Of a stretch of 64,000 bases of DNA, positions 33,060-42,205 are shown piece after piece. The DNA is from Phyllobacterium sp. OV277 (GTDB taxonomy: Bacteria; Pseudomonadota; Alphaproteobacteria; Rhizobiales; Rhizobiaceae). The stretch's first letter is position 1. Every line of letters begins with the position of its first letter. The notes under the pieces are model-generated. The model searched no databases and had not been told where the DNA came from. It saw nothing but the letters and a program-made list of their open reading frames with translations. A program made the position numbers and the translations under genes. The stretch spans positions 124,001 to 188,000 of the forward strand of contig NZ_FNIY01000004.1 of NCBI RefSeq assembly GCF_900104355.1, given 5' to 3'.

Positions 33060-34838
33060 ATGGTCAATATCCCATCCAGCATTGACGACACCATTCCGGC
33101 AGCGGAAGTCGAAGATGTCGAGCTTTACCACTCGCATAGCTGGTGGACGACCTATGTCTTCAGCCAGGACGCCAAGGTCATAGCCATCCAATATTCATTG
33201 ACCGCCATATCGATCGGTCTGGTCGCACTGGTGCTCTCATGGCTGATGCGATTGCAACTCGCCTTCCCCGGCTATTTCGCCTTCATCGATGCGGAACACT
33301 ATTATCAGTTCATCACCATGCACGGCATGATCATGGTGATCTATCTGCTGACTGCACTGTTTCTGGGAGGCTTCGGTAATTACCTGATCCCGTTAATGCT
33401 CGGTGCAAGGGATATGGTGTTCCCCTATGCAAACATGTTGAGTTACTGGCTCTATCTGCTCGCCGTACTTGTTCTCGTTGCGGGGTTCTTCGCGCCGGGC
33501 GGTCCAACCGGCGCTGGCTGGACACTCTATCCGCCTCAGGCCGTGCTCTCAGGCACCCCGGGCGGCAATGATTGGGGCATCATATTGATGCTGACCTCAC
33601 TCATTCTATTCATCATCGGCTTCACCATGGGTGGATTGAACTATGTGGTCACCGTACTGCAGGGCCGCGCGCGCGGGATGACGTTAATGCGCATGCCCCT
33701 GACGATCTGGGGCATTTTTACTGCAACCGTTATGGCATTGCTGGCCTTCCCTGCCCTCTTCGTTGCCTCAGTCATGATGTTGTTTGACCGCATTCTCGGA
33801 ACCAGCTTCTTCATGCCTGCAATCGTGGAAATGGGCGAGCAGCTCAAACATGGCGGAGGCAGTCCCATTCTCTTCCAGCACCTGTTCTGGTTCTTTGGCC
33901 ACCCCGAAGTCTATATCGTGGCGCTACCGGCCTTCGGTATCGTGTCAGATCTGATCAGTACCCACGCCCGGAAGAACATTTTTGGCTATCGCATGATGGT
34001 CTGGGCAATCGTGGTAATCGGTGCCTTGAGCTTTGTCGTATGGGCGCACCATATGTATGTGAGTGGCATGAACCCGAAGTTCGGCTTCTTCTTTGCCACG
34101 ACAACCCTCATCATTGCGGTGCCTACCGCAATCAAAGTCTATAATTGGGTGCTCACACTTTGGCGCGGCGATATCCATCTGACGATCCCGATGCTGTTTG
34201 CACTCGGCTTTATCGTCACGTTCGTGAATGGCGGCCTGACCGGCTTGTTCCTCGGCAACGTTGTCGTGGACGTTCCGCTCTCTGATACGATGTTCGTGGT
34301 TGCGCATTTTCACATGGTGATGGGCGTTGCACCGATCATGGTGATCTTCGGCGCCATTTATCACTGGTATCCCAAGATCACCGGGCGAATGCTGGATGAG
34401 ACCATGGGCAGGATACACTTCTGGGTGACCTTCCTTGGTGCCTATCTGATTTTCTTCCCCATGCACTATCTCGGCTTGCTGGGAGCGCCGCGGCGCTATT
34501 ACGAATTGGGAGAAACCGTTGTTAATCCAACATCGGCGCACGATCTGAATATTTTCATCACGCTGATGGCGTGGACCGTTGGTGCAGCTCAAATCCTGTT
34601 CCTGTTCAACGCAGCCTGGAGCCTTCGTAGGGGCAAAGAATCGGGCGGTAATCCTTGGCGGGCGACAACGCTCGAATGGCAGACGCCAACAACCCCGCCA
34701 CCACACGGAAACTGGGGCAAGGATCTGCCGGTCGTCTATCGTTGGGCCTACGACTACAGTGTTCCCGGTGCGCCGGAGGATTTCATCCCGCAGAACCAGC
34801 CGGATCCTGAAAGACGGTCCAAAGAGCATTCGACATGA
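33060..34838 (+). CDS. coxA: Heme-copper cytochrome c oxidase subunit I
   Basis: A 592-residue subunit I with about 12 to 14 membrane segments. Visible parts: FITMHGMIMVIYL (heme a ligand His), WFFGHPEVYIVALPAFG (CuB His and cross-linked Tyr), WAHHMYVSGM (two CuB His), and VAHFHMVMGVAP (heme a3 and a ligands). It is longer than typical mitochondrial-type CoxA, with an extra charged C-terminal tail of about 60 residues. It reduces O2 to water and pumps protons. SD GGGAGGG lies before ATG, and the stop overlaps the next start (ATGA). Confidence 0.92.
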   Translation: MVNIPSSIDDTIPAAEVEDVELYHSHSWWTTYVFSQDAKVIAIQYSLTAISIGLVALVLSWLMRLQLAFPGYFAFIDAEHYYQFITMHGMIMVIYLLTALFLGGFGNYLIPLMLGARDMVFPYANMLSYWLYLLAVLVLVAGFFAPGGPTGAGWTLYPPQAVLSGTPGGNDWGIILMLTSLILFIIGFTMGGLNYVVTVLQGRARGMTLMRMPLTIWGIFTATVMALLAFPALFVASVMMLFDRILGTSFFMPAIVEMGEQLKHGGGSPILFQHLFWFFGHPEVYIVALPAFGIVSDLISTHARKNIFGYRMMVWAIVVIGALSFVVWAHHMYVSGMNPKFGFFFATTTLIIAVPTAIKVYNWVLTLWRGDIHLTIPMLFALGFIVTFVNGGLTGLFLGNVVVDVPLSDTMFVVAHFHMVMGVAPIMVIFGAIYHWYPKITGRMLDETMGRIHFWVTFLGAYLIFFPMHYLGLLGAPRRYYELGETVVNPTSAHDLNIFITLMAWTVGAAQILFLFNAAWSLRRGKESGGNPWRATTLEWQTPTTPPPHGNWGKDLPVVYRWAYDYSVPGAPEDFIPQNQPDPERRSKEHST

Positions 34839-35539
34839 GTGCGGTCCTGATCTTTCTTGCTTTGCTTGCGTCCATCATCATCTGGTGGATGGCACAGCAG
34901 CGCCTGACATCAAAACCTTGGCTTGAAGCGGAAAAGGTCAGTAGCTTTTCCCACTTCACCCGGTCATCGATAGCGACTGAAAAGATTGGTCTCGGTGTAT
35001 TTCTCGCTGTCGTGGGTGCATTATTCACCCTCTTCATCAGCGCCTATTTCATACGCATGGGGTCCGATGATTGGTGGGCTATCCCCATACCAAGGGTGCT
35101 CTGGGTCAATACGGCTGCACTCGTGGTCAGCAGCATTACGCTGGAGCTGGCAAAATCACTGGCGCAACAAGGCGATGACGAGACGATGAAATTCGCGCTT
35201 CTGGCGAGTTTAATCACTGGTATCGGCTTTCTTGTCGGACAGGTTTTCGCCTGGCGGGAACTTGTATTTGCGGGTTACCTGCTCGCCGACAATCCTGCCA
35301 ACAGCTTCTTCTACATGATTACCGGCATGCATGGCCTACACATTCTCGGCGGACTTCTGGTTCTCGGTCGGACAACTGGCAAAGTATTGCAAGGCAAGAC
35401 GGCGCAACAGGTCCACCTCAGTATCGAGCTGTGCGCAATGTACTGGCATTTCATGCTTTTGGTCTGGCTTGTTCTTTTTGCCCTGTTCGCGGGTTGGGCG
35501 AATGATTTTGTCGATATCTGCCGACAACTGCTGACCTAG
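34835..35539 (+). CDS. Heme-copper oxidase subunit III, first paralogue
   Basis: A 234-residue membrane protein with a leading helix and about five to six further helices. Subunit III hallmarks are EKIGLGVFLAVVGALFTLFISAYF, ITGMHGLHILGGLLVLG and YWHFMLLVWLVLF. It overlaps coxA by 4 bp. The conserved TGxHGLHI and YWHF motifs occur in this copy and again in the next gene, so the complex may hold two different III subunits. Confidence 0.85.
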   Translation: MSAVLIFLALLASIIIWWMAQQRLTSKPWLEAEKVSSFSHFTRSSIATEKIGLGVFLAVVGALFTLFISAYFIRMGSDDWWAIPIPRVLWVNTAALVVSSITLELAKSLAQQGDDETMKFALLASLITGIGFLVGQVFAWRELVFAGYLLADNPANSFFYMITGMHGLHILGGLLVLGRTTGKVLQGKTAQQVHLSIELCAMYWHFMLLVWLVLFALFAGWANDFVDICRQLLT

Positions 35540-35549
35540 GAGATCAATG

Positions 35550-36272
35550 ATGTCTCAAGTCACACAGACTGAAACCAAAGCGCCGCTTCCATTACCAGAG
35601 GGTGTGCGCGGTTTTGCTTCGGACTGGGCTTCAGACCAGCGAACGTTCAAGAATGTTTCCTGGGGCAAAGCCATGATGTGGATATTTCTGCTCAGTGATA
35701 CTTTTGTCTTCGGATGCTTTCTGCTTGCCTATATGACGGCGCGCATGTCCACGCCCGTTGCCTGGCCCAATCCCAGCGAAGTCTTTGCCCTGAACATCGG
35801 CGGGCAGGAAGTCCCCCTTATCCTGATCGCCATCATGACTTTTGTGCTTATCAGCAGCAGCGGAACCATGGCGATGGCCGTCAACTACGGATATCGGCGC
35901 GACCGGCGCAAAACGGCAATCCTGATGCTGCTGACGGCTCTGTTCGGAGTCATGTTCGTCGGCATGCAGGCGTTCGAATGGACAAAGCTCATCACGGAAG
36001 GCGTGCGCCCATGGGAGAATCCATGGGGAGCGGCGCAATTCGGCTCAACCTTTTTCATGATTACAGGATTCCATGGAACCCACGTCACGATTGGCGTCAT
36101 CTTCCTTGTTATCATTGCCCGCAAGGTCTGGCGGGGAGATTTCGACACCGAAAAACGTGGGTTTTTCACCAGCAGAAAAGGCCATTACGAGATCGTCGAA
36201 ATCACCGGTCTCTACTGGCATTTCGTCGATCTGGTCTGGGTATTCATCTTTGCTTTTTTCTATCTGTGGTGA
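35550..36272 (+). CDS. Heme-copper oxidase subunit III, second paralogue
   Basis: A 240-residue subunit III with seven predicted helices. Motifs: KAMMWIFLLSDTFVFGCFLLAY, FMITGFHGTHVTIGVIFLVIIARK and ITGLYWHFVDLVWVFIFAFFYLW. ATG at 35550 has AGGAG 7 bases upstream; ATG at 35547 is a closer alternative. It is 10 bases after the first paralogue and looks closer to CtaE-type subunit III than the first, which is shorter in its first half. Confidence 0.88.
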   Translation: MSQVTQTETKAPLPLPEGVRGFASDWASDQRTFKNVSWGKAMMWIFLLSDTFVFGCFLLAYMTARMSTPVAWPNPSEVFALNIGGQEVPLILIAIMTFVLISSSGTMAMAVNYGYRRDRRKTAILMLLTALFGVMFVGMQAFEWTKLITEGVRPWENPWGAAQFGSTFFMITGFHGTHVTIGVIFLVIIARKVWRGDFDTEKRGFFTSRKGHYEIVEITGLYWHFVDLVWVFIFAFFYLW

Positions 36273-36282
36273 GGTCAGCACG

Positions 36283-36642
36283 ATGACACAACCTTCAACC
36301 AACACAACAGGACCAGCAATTCATAACGAGGCGCATCAGGAGCACCCGATCAAGCTCTATCTCGTGGTCTGGGGATTACTTTTTGTCCTGAGCATCTGCT
36401 CTTACATGGTCGACTATATTGGCATTCACGGCTATCTCAGATGGTCGTTGATCCTGCTTTTTATGGTCCTGAAAGCCGGACTCATCGTTGCAATTTTCAT
36501 GCACATGGCTTGGGAACGCCTAGCTCTTCTTTATGCCGTCCTGCTTCCACCCATATTGGTGCTGGTCTTCGTTGCGATGATGGTTTCCGAAGCGCACTAC
36601 GTGCTCTTCAGCCGATTGACGTTCTTCGGCACGGGCCCCTAG
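36283..36642 (+). CDS. Cytochrome c oxidase subunit IV (prokaryotic type)
   Basis: A 119-residue protein with three membrane helices after a polar N-terminus: LYLVVWGLLFVLSICSYMVDY, LRWSLILLFMVLKAGLIVAIFMHM and LLYAVLLPPILVLVFVAMMV. The signature K-A-G-L-I-V-A-x-F-M-H-x is typical of bacterial COX IV/CyoD-like small subunits that help assemble subunits I and II. It follows the second subunit III by 10 bases and ends the operon. Confidence 0.88.
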   Translation: MTQPSTNTTGPAIHNEAHQEHPIKLYLVVWGLLFVLSICSYMVDYIGIHGYLRWSLILLFMVLKAGLIVAIFMHMAWERLALLYAVLLPPILVLVFVAMMVSEAHYVLFSRLTFFGTGP

Positions 36643-36649
36643 AAACAAA

Positions 36650-36672
36650 AACGCGGCACCCAGTGCCGCGTT
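36650..36672. terminator. Terminator after the oxidase operon
   Basis: A perfect 10-bp stem AACGCGGCAC / GTGCCGCGTT with a 3-base loop, preceded by A-rich and followed by T-rich sequence. It serves both the oxidase operon and the convergent membrane-protein gene. Confidence 0.85.
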
Positions 36673-36690
36673 CTTTCTGTAGTGTTCAGC

Positions 36691-37533
36691 CTATTTGCGA
36701 GACCGTCGTTTTGCCGGCATTTCAACTTTTGCGCTGGGTGGAGAGACCACGACCTTGCGATAGAGATGCCAGGTCGCATGCCCCAGTACCGGTATGAAGA
36801 TTGCAAGTCCGACAAACAGGGTCAAAAAACCGACCAGAAGAAGTGCAGCGACGATTATCCCCCACAGGGCCATCTGGAGCGGATTGACCAATACCGCCTT
36901 CACTGATGTGACAATCGCCGAAAGTGCACCAACATCCCGGTCCAGCAAAAGCGGAAAGGCGATGACGCTCGTACAAAGAACAACGACTGCAAAGACAAAA
37001 CCGATCGCGTTGCCAAGAAGGATCATTTGCCTGCCTTCAGGCGTACCGAAAACCTGATTGATGAACGTGCTGACCGACTCCGGCGCCTCCGGACCAAAAA
37101 GATTCACGTAAAGGGCCTGTGCCGTAAGAATCCACGCAACGAAAAGAGCAAGAAGCAGGATACCCATCGCCACTATTGATGGTATCGCTGGAGAGCGCTT
37201 CACCTCCAAAGCATGCCACCATGATGTGTCGAGATGCTGTTCGCGCCTTCTGCTGATCTCATAAAGACCAAGAGCGGCAAAAGGTCCGATCAAGGCGAAG
37301 CCGGACATCAGCGGGAAGAGCAGCGGGAGTAAATTGGCACCGGAAGTCCACCGTATGAGAACCAATCCGGCAATCGGGTAGATCAAGCAAAGAAAAACGT
37401 AGTGTGAAGGTTTGTCCCAGAAATCAGCGAGCCCTTCGCGAAGTGAAGCAAAGACGTCTGCCACACTTATTCGACGCACGTCAGGATAGACGTTCGTTTC
37501 GTTTGCACCGGCTATCACATGGAATTGCGTCAT
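36691..37533 (-). CDS. DUF2189-like integral membrane protein
   Basis: A 280-residue protein with about six hydrophobic segments (around residues 45-65, 70-90, 120-145, 165-190, 205-230, 235-260). The start region VRRISVADVFASLREGLADFWDKPSHYVFLCLIYP and the repeated pattern GFALIGPFAALGLYEISRRREQ are typical of DUF2189, a family often found beside cytochrome oxidase genes; its role is unknown. The C-terminus is basic (KRRSRK) and presumably cytoplasmic. ATG at 37533 follows GGGAGA; an upstream frame extension lacks an SD. Convergent with the oxidase operon. Confidence 0.8.
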   Translation of the reverse strand: MTQFHVIAGANETNVYPDVRRISVADVFASLREGLADFWDKPSHYVFLCLIYPIAGLVLIRWTSGANLLPLLFPLMSGFALIGPFAALGLYEISRRREQHLDTSWWHALEVKRSPAIPSIVAMGILLLALFVAWILTAQALYVNLFGPEAPESVSTFINQVFGTPEGRQMILLGNAIGFVFAVVVLCTSVIAFPLLLDRDVGALSAIVTSVKAVLVNPLQMALWGIIVAALLLVGFLTLFVGLAIFIPVLGHATWHLYRKVVVSPPSAKVEMPAKRRSRK

Positions 37534-37911
37534 GAAGAAATCTCCCAATCTCGTTTGGAGCGGGAAGGCACCAGTGGCACCATGCAAAGAACCGGACCAT
37601 GGGACCTAAACCTGCACTGCAGAAATCATACCCTGTTTATTGACACATTGCCAGAGATCAACTTTCACGATTGGCCATCCTCCCCCAAAGATTACTTGAA
37701 GCCTGAAGGAATTATGCGGCCGTTACTCCGAGGTGGATTATTTGCAACTGCGATTGACTTATAGAATGCAGGAGATCACGATTCAGTGTGTATGAATGCC
37801 GGTCGCCGCATGAGCAATCCAAGCAGCGATCCCAAAAAACAGTGGCTGCCAATGGACGGAATTGGCGACAAACTTCGCCGGCGGCACCCTTTGAAAGAAT
37901 GAGGAAATGCC
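37534..37911. other. Intergenic region before cytochrome c
   Basis: 378 bp. The left part is the promoter region of the DUF2189-like gene. A frame of 30-36 codons (37792 or 37810 to 37902; ends RRRHPLKE) runs to within 10 bases of the cytochrome c start and carries that gene's GAGG SD in its tail. It has no clear SD of its own, so I do not call it a gene, but translational coupling to the cytochrome is conceivable. Confidence 0.35.
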
Positions 37912-38298
37912 ATGCGATACACGACGTTAGTGATAGGCTCACTCTGTGTAATTTCTTCCATTGCCGGTGCCAATGCCCAAGAGGGTGATGCAACAGCTGG
38001 CGCAACGGTGTTCAAGAAATGCGCGATATGCCATATAGCCGACACGGATAAGAACAAGGTTGGTCCGTCGCTCAATGGGCTGATTGGCAGAACGGCTGGC
38101 ACACATCCGGACTTCAGTTATTCCACAGCGATGACTGATGCAGGAAAAGGCGGGTTGGTCTGGGACGAAGCCACTTTGCGTGACTATCTGCATGACCCAA
38201 AGGCAAAGGTTAAGGGCACAAAAATGGCATTTGTCGGCTTGAAGGACGACGCAGACATCACCAATCTGCTGGCTTATCTGGCACAATTCAAGAAGTAG
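37912..38298 (+). CDS. Class I cytochrome c (c2-like), periplasmic
   Basis: A 128-residue exported cytochrome. The signal peptide is MRYTTLVIGSLCVISSIAGANAQ (cleavage after ANA-Q). The heme site is CAICH (near residue 38), followed by KVGPSLNGLIGRTAG typical of cytochrome c550/c2, and the axial Met is in VKGTKMAFVGLK. It carries electrons to a CuA-containing oxidase such as the one encoded 1-5 kb to the left, and could also receive electrons from PuuD. SD GAGGAAA before ATG. Confidence 0.92.
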   Translation: MRYTTLVIGSLCVISSIAGANAQEGDATAGATVFKKCAICHIADTDKNKVGPSLNGLIGRTAGTHPDFSYSTAMTDAGKGGLVWDEATLRDYLHDPKAKVKGTKMAFVGLKDDADITNLLAYLAQFKK

Positions 38299-38407
38299 AA
38301 TACGTCGGAACGATCCCCAAAACCAGCGGCATCAAAGAGCCACGTAAGGAAGGTTCTGGGGTCGGCCATCATTCTGAAAACCGCCCCCATGATGTCAAAT
38401 GTTCTGT

Positions 38408-39292
38408 TCAGGCAACTTCGTGATTGGCGATGCGTTCGAGCGCCTTGACCAGTCCAGAATGATCGAGACCACTATCGCCATTCGCCGCGCAGCTGTTGAA
38501 CAGTTCCTGTGTCGATGCTGTGTTCGGCAATGATACGCCAAGCGTCTTTGCGCTCTGCAGCGCAAGGTTGAGGTCTTTCTGGTGCAGCGAGATGCGAAAG
38601 CCAGGCTCAAACGTCCGCTTGATCATGCGCTCTCCATGCAGTTCGAGAATGCGTGATGACGCAAACCCACCCATCAACGCCTCGCGTACCCGCGCAGGGT
38701 CTGCTCCGGCTTTTGACGCCAAAACCAGTGCTTCCGATATAGCCTCGATGGTCAGGGCAACAATAATCTGGTTGGCCACTTTGGTCACCTGACCATCGCC
38801 ACAATCACCGACCAGCGTGATATTCTTGCCCATCAGCTTGAACAGCGGCAAAGCCCGATCAAACGCACTTTGTGCGCCACCCGCCATGATGCTCAGGGTA
38901 GCGTTCTTTGCGCCTACCTCACCGCCGGAGACCGGCGCATCGATATATTCGCTTCCGGTTTCCCGAACTTTTTTGGCGAATTCCTTGGTCTCTATCGGCG
39001 AGATCGAACTCATATCAATAACGAGTTTGCCCGGCTTCAATCCGAAGACCACGCCGTTCTCGCCAAAGAGAACGTCCTTTACCTCGGGCGTATCAGGCAA
39101 CATCAGGATAATGATGTCTGTCTTCTCAGCCAGAGCCTTCGGGCTTTCAACGATTTTCAGTCCGTTTTCGACAAGCTCCGGGCGCGGTTCGATGAAGAAC
39201 TTCGACGTATAGAGACTGTGTCCGGCATCCTGAAGATGACGTGCCATGGGTGTTCCCATGATCCCCAACCCGATGAAACCTATGTCAGCCAT
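38408..39292 (-). CDS. glxR: Tartronate semialdehyde reductase (2-hydroxy-3-oxopropionate reductase)
   Basis: A 294-residue beta-hydroxyacid dehydrogenase: Rossmann opening IGFIGLGIMGTPMARHLQDAGH (GLGIMG), the DAPVSGGEVGAKNATLSIMAGG substrate loop, and the catalytic Lys in GDGQVTKVANQIIVALTIEA (GxxxKxxxN). It reduces tartronate semialdehyde to D-glycerate with NAD(P)H. It lies 4 bp after hyi as the last gene of gcl-hyi-glxR. Confidence 0.93.
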   Translation of the reverse strand: MADIGFIGLGIMGTPMARHLQDAGHSLYTSKFFIEPRPELVENGLKIVESPKALAEKTDIIILMLPDTPEVKDVLFGENGVVFGLKPGKLVIDMSSISPIETKEFAKKVRETGSEYIDAPVSGGEVGAKNATLSIMAGGAQSAFDRALPLFKLMGKNITLVGDCGDGQVTKVANQIIVALTIEAISEALVLASKAGADPARVREALMGGFASSRILELHGERMIKRTFEPGFRISLHQKDLNLALQSAKTLGVSLPNTASTQELFNSCAANGDSGLDHSGLVKALERIANHEVA

Positions 39293-39296
39293 TCGC

Positions 39297-40112
39297 TCAG
39301 CTCCTCATTCTCAAAATATCGGCGGACTTCTGTGCCGCTGAAACATCGTTCAGCCAGCCAAGCCCGCGGTGCGTTTCTGCTTTTGGTTTGTACTCACAGC
39401 CGATCCAGCCGTCGTAACCGGCCTGATCCAGCGCTTCGAAAACGAAGGGATAATTGATCTCGCCCGTGCCCGGTTCGTGCCTTCCGGGATTGTCTGCAAG
39501 CTGCACATGGGCAATGAGGTTCTTGTAACGCTCATAGGTCGCGATCAGTTCGCCACGTGTACGTTGCTGATGGTAAAGATCGTACTGGATAAAGAGATTG
39601 TTGCTGCCAACCTCTTCGATAATCGACCCCGCCTGTTCAACAGTGTTCAGATAAAAGCCGGGAATATCATAATGATTGATCGGTTCAATCAGCAGGCGAA
39701 TGTCATGTTTGGCCAGTTCATTGGCTGCAAGCCGCAGATTGCTTATGAATGTGGTACGCAGAACATCATCGGCCAAACCGGCAGGTGCGATACCGGAAAG
39801 ACAATTGATCCTGTTACAGCCAAGCGCTGTTGCATAGTCGATTGCTTGAATGACACCACGGCGGAACTCGTCAATACGATCCGGTAGTACGGCTATACCG
39901 CGCTCGCCTCTGCCCCAGTCACCCGCAGGCAGATTGTGCAAAACCTGCGTCAGATCATTGCGATCAAGGGCGGCGCGCAACTCCTGTTTGCCAAAGTCAT
40001 AGGGGAAGAGGAATTCCACTCCCTCAAACCCCGCTTTGGCCGCGGCATCGAAGCGTTCCAGAAACGGAACCTCGTTGAACAGCATTGTCAGATTGGCAGC
40101 AAATTTCGGCAT
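39297..40112 (-). CDS. hyi: Hydroxypyruvate isomerase
   Basis: A 271-residue TIM-barrel protein of the Hyi/xylose-isomerase-like family: MPKFAANLTMLFNEVPFLERFDAA, then metal/substrate residues in LLIEPINHYDIPGF, IQYDLYHQQRTRGE and DNPGRHEPGTGEINY. It interconverts hydroxypyruvate and tartronate semialdehyde. ATG at 40112 has GGAGGA exactly upstream; an earlier in-frame ATG (40124) is part of that SD sequence, so it was rejected. It is 84 bp after gcl. Confidence 0.92.
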   Translation of the reverse strand: MPKFAANLTMLFNEVPFLERFDAAAKAGFEGVEFLFPYDFGKQELRAALDRNDLTQVLHNLPAGDWGRGERGIAVLPDRIDEFRRGVIQAIDYATALGCNRINCLSGIAPAGLADDVLRTTFISNLRLAANELAKHDIRLLIEPINHYDIPGFYLNTVEQAGSIIEEVGSNNLFIQYDLYHQQRTRGELIATYERYKNLIAHVQLADNPGRHEPGTGEINYPFVFEALDQAGYDGWIGCEYKPKAETHRGLGWLNDVSAAQKSADILRMRS

Positions 40113-40196
40113 GGGTTCCTCCATCGTTGGGGTCTCGGCAGGGTAGCTCATTGCACCCTGCCGGGATGGATATGCGTGGAATTGGCATTCACTGGT

Positions 40197-41978
40197 TCAG
40201 TTGAAAGCACCAACTGTGGCTGGTGCATCCTCGGGCTGTGCGGCCAGTTCTTCGAACTCGACAACGGAATTGATATCCAGACCCATTGCGATGTTGGTGA
40301 CCCGTTCCAAGATGACTTCGACAACAACCGGAACCTGATGTTCTTCCATCAGCGCCTTTGCCTGCTCGAAAGCTTCAGTGAACTGGTTGGGGCTGCGCAC
40401 CCGAATAGCCTTGCAGCCCAGTCCTTCGGCAACCGCGACATGATCGACGCCGTAACCCTTCTCCGCATCACCCGACGCATTGATATTGTCAAAGGCAAGC
40501 GACACTTCGAAATCCATGTTGAAGCCGCGCTGCGCCTGACGGATAAGACCGAGGTAGGAATTGTTCACAACCACATGCAGGTACGGCAGCTTGTGCTGGG
40601 CACCAACGGCCAGCTCTTCAATCATGAACTGGAAGTCATAGTCACCAGACAATGCCACAATAGTCCGCTGTGGATCGGCGGCACGCACCCCAAGGGCTGC
40701 GGGTAATGTCCAGCCAAGTGGTCCAGCCTGACCGCAATTGATCCAGTTGCGTGGACGGTACACATGCAGGAACTGCGCTCCGGCAATCTGGCTCAGACCG
40801 ATGGTGGTCACGTAACAGGTATCCCTGCCAAATGCCTTGTTCATCTCCTCGTAAACCCGCTGAGGCTTCAGCGGTATCTGGTCGAAATGCGTCTTGCGCA
40901 GCATGGTCCGCTTGCGTTCGCCACATTCATGCGCCCACTGCGACCAGTCGCGCAGCTTTCCCGCAGTTTTCCACTCCGTGGCAATGTCGAGGAAGAGTTT
41001 CAGCGCCTCGCCTGCATCGGAGACGATGCCAAAGTCAGGCGCAAAGACACGTCCGATCTGGGTCGGTTCGATATCGACATGGACGAATTTGCGCCCTTCC
41101 GTATAGGTGGAAACATTACCGGTGTGGCGGTTGGCCCAGCGATTGCCGACACCAAGGACAAAATCCGATGCAAGCAATGTCGCGTTGCCGTAGCGATGTG
41201 AGGTCTGCAGGCCGCACATACCAGCCATCAGTGCGTGATCATCCGGGATGGTCCCCCAACCCATCAATGTAGGAATAACCGGAACGCCTGTTATTTCGGC
41301 GAACTCAACCAGAAGATCGGACGCATCGGCATTGATGATTCCGCCACCTGCAATGATCACGGGACGTTCCGATGCATTGAGCATCGCAAGCGCCTTTTCC
41401 GCCTGCGCGCGTGTCGCTACCGGCTTATAGGGCTCCAATGGCTCATAGGTGTCAGCGTCAAATTCGATTTCCGCCAACTGAACATCAACGGGCAGATCGA
41501 TCAGCACCGGACCCGGACGGCCCGAGCGCATGATATGAAAGGCCTTCTGGAAAACATAAGGAACAAGGCCGGGCTCCATCACTGTCACCGCCCATTTGGT
41601 TACCGGCTTGGCAATCGAGGCAATGTCAACCGCCTGAAAATCTTCCTTATCAAGGCGCGCACGTGGCGCTTGCCCAGTGATGCAAAGGATCGGGATTGAA
41701 TCGGCCGATGCGGAATAAAGACCGGTGATCATATCCGTTCCCGCAGGCCCTGATGTACCAATGCAAACACCGATATTACCGTGATTGGCACGGGTATAGC
41801 CTTCCGCCATATGCGACGCACCTTCCACGTGGCGTGCCAGAATGTGGCGAACAGAACCCCGCGCCCTAAGCGCTGAGTAAAATGGATTGATGGCAGCACC
41901 GGGCACTCCAAAGGCGCAATCAATCCCCTCTTTTTCAAGGATAAGAACTGCAGCATCAACAGCACGCATTTTGGTCAT
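40197..41978 (-). CDS. gcl: Glyoxylate carboligase (tartronate-semialdehyde synthase)
   Basis: A 593-residue ThDP/FAD enzyme, the same length as E. coli Gcl. It starts [19 protein letters not shown] and has V51 ([12 protein letters not shown]) where other ThDP enzymes have the catalytic Glu, the well-known Gcl exception. The Mg/ThDP motif begins at GDYDFQF and ends at [12 protein letters not shown]. It condenses two glyoxylates to tartronate semialdehyde and CO2. ATG at 41978 has GGAGGA 6 bases upstream and reproduces the E. coli start; ATG at 41984 is too close to the SD. The promoter contains the element repeated before iclR. Confidence 0.95.
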   Translation of the reverse strand: MTKMRAVDAAVLILEKEGIDCAFGVPGAAINPFYSALRARGSVRHILARHVEGASHMAEGYTRANHGNIGVCIGTSGPAGTDMITGLYSASADSIPILCITGQAPRARLDKEDFQAVDIASIAKPVTKWAVTVMEPGLVPYVFQKAFHIMRSGRPGPVLIDLPVDVQLAEIEFDADTYEPLEPYKPVATRAQAEKALAMLNASERPVIIAGGGIINADASDLLVEFAEITGVPVIPTLMGWGTIPDDHALMAGMCGLQTSHRYGNATLLASDFVLGVGNRWANRHTGNVSTYTEGRKFVHVDIEPTQIGRVFAPDFGIVSDAGEALKLFLDIATEWKTAGKLRDWSQWAHECGERKRTMLRKTHFDQIPLKPQRVYEEMNKAFGRDTCYVTTIGLSQIAGAQFLHVYRPRNWINCGQAGPLGWTLPAALGVRAADPQRTIVALSGDYDFQFMIEELAVGAQHKLPYLHVVVNNSYLGLIRQAQRGFNMDFEVSLAFDNINASGDAEKGYGVDHVAVAEGLGCKAIRVRSPNQFTEAFEQAKALMEEHQVPVVVEVILERVTNIAMGLDINSVVEFEELAAQPEDAPATVGAFN

Positions 41979-42017
41979 GATCATTCCTCCAATTTGGTGA
42001 GATAATAATCCATAAAA

Positions 42018-42063
42018 TTTCTATATCAACATTAAATGGAATTAATTTTCATATTATGGAAAT
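42018..42063. promoter_or_regulatory. Candidate IclR operator upstream of gcl (copy of the iclR promoter element)
   Basis: Positions 42018-42039 equal 1722-1743 over all 22 bases, and TATGGAAAT at 42055-42063 repeats 1759-1767 at the same spacing. It lies 40-85 bases before the gcl ATG. Relative to transcription it is in the opposite orientation to the iclR copy, as operators can be. Such a long identity is unlikely by chance. Confidence 0.55.
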
Positions 42064-42205
42064 AAACACTTTCAACAAAATGGCGAAACCCAAACCCATC
42101 TCACCAAGATATGGGCGGAAAACTGGACGCAACCGGACCTCCCTGATGGTTCAAGGATGCGTTGATTTCCGGATACTTAAGTGTGGTAGAAGAATTGCCG
42201 AGCGT

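Noticed and set aside
37792-37902. ORF of 30-36 codons upstream of cytochrome c
   Set aside because: No SD and no recognisable protein; noted in the intergenic entry only.
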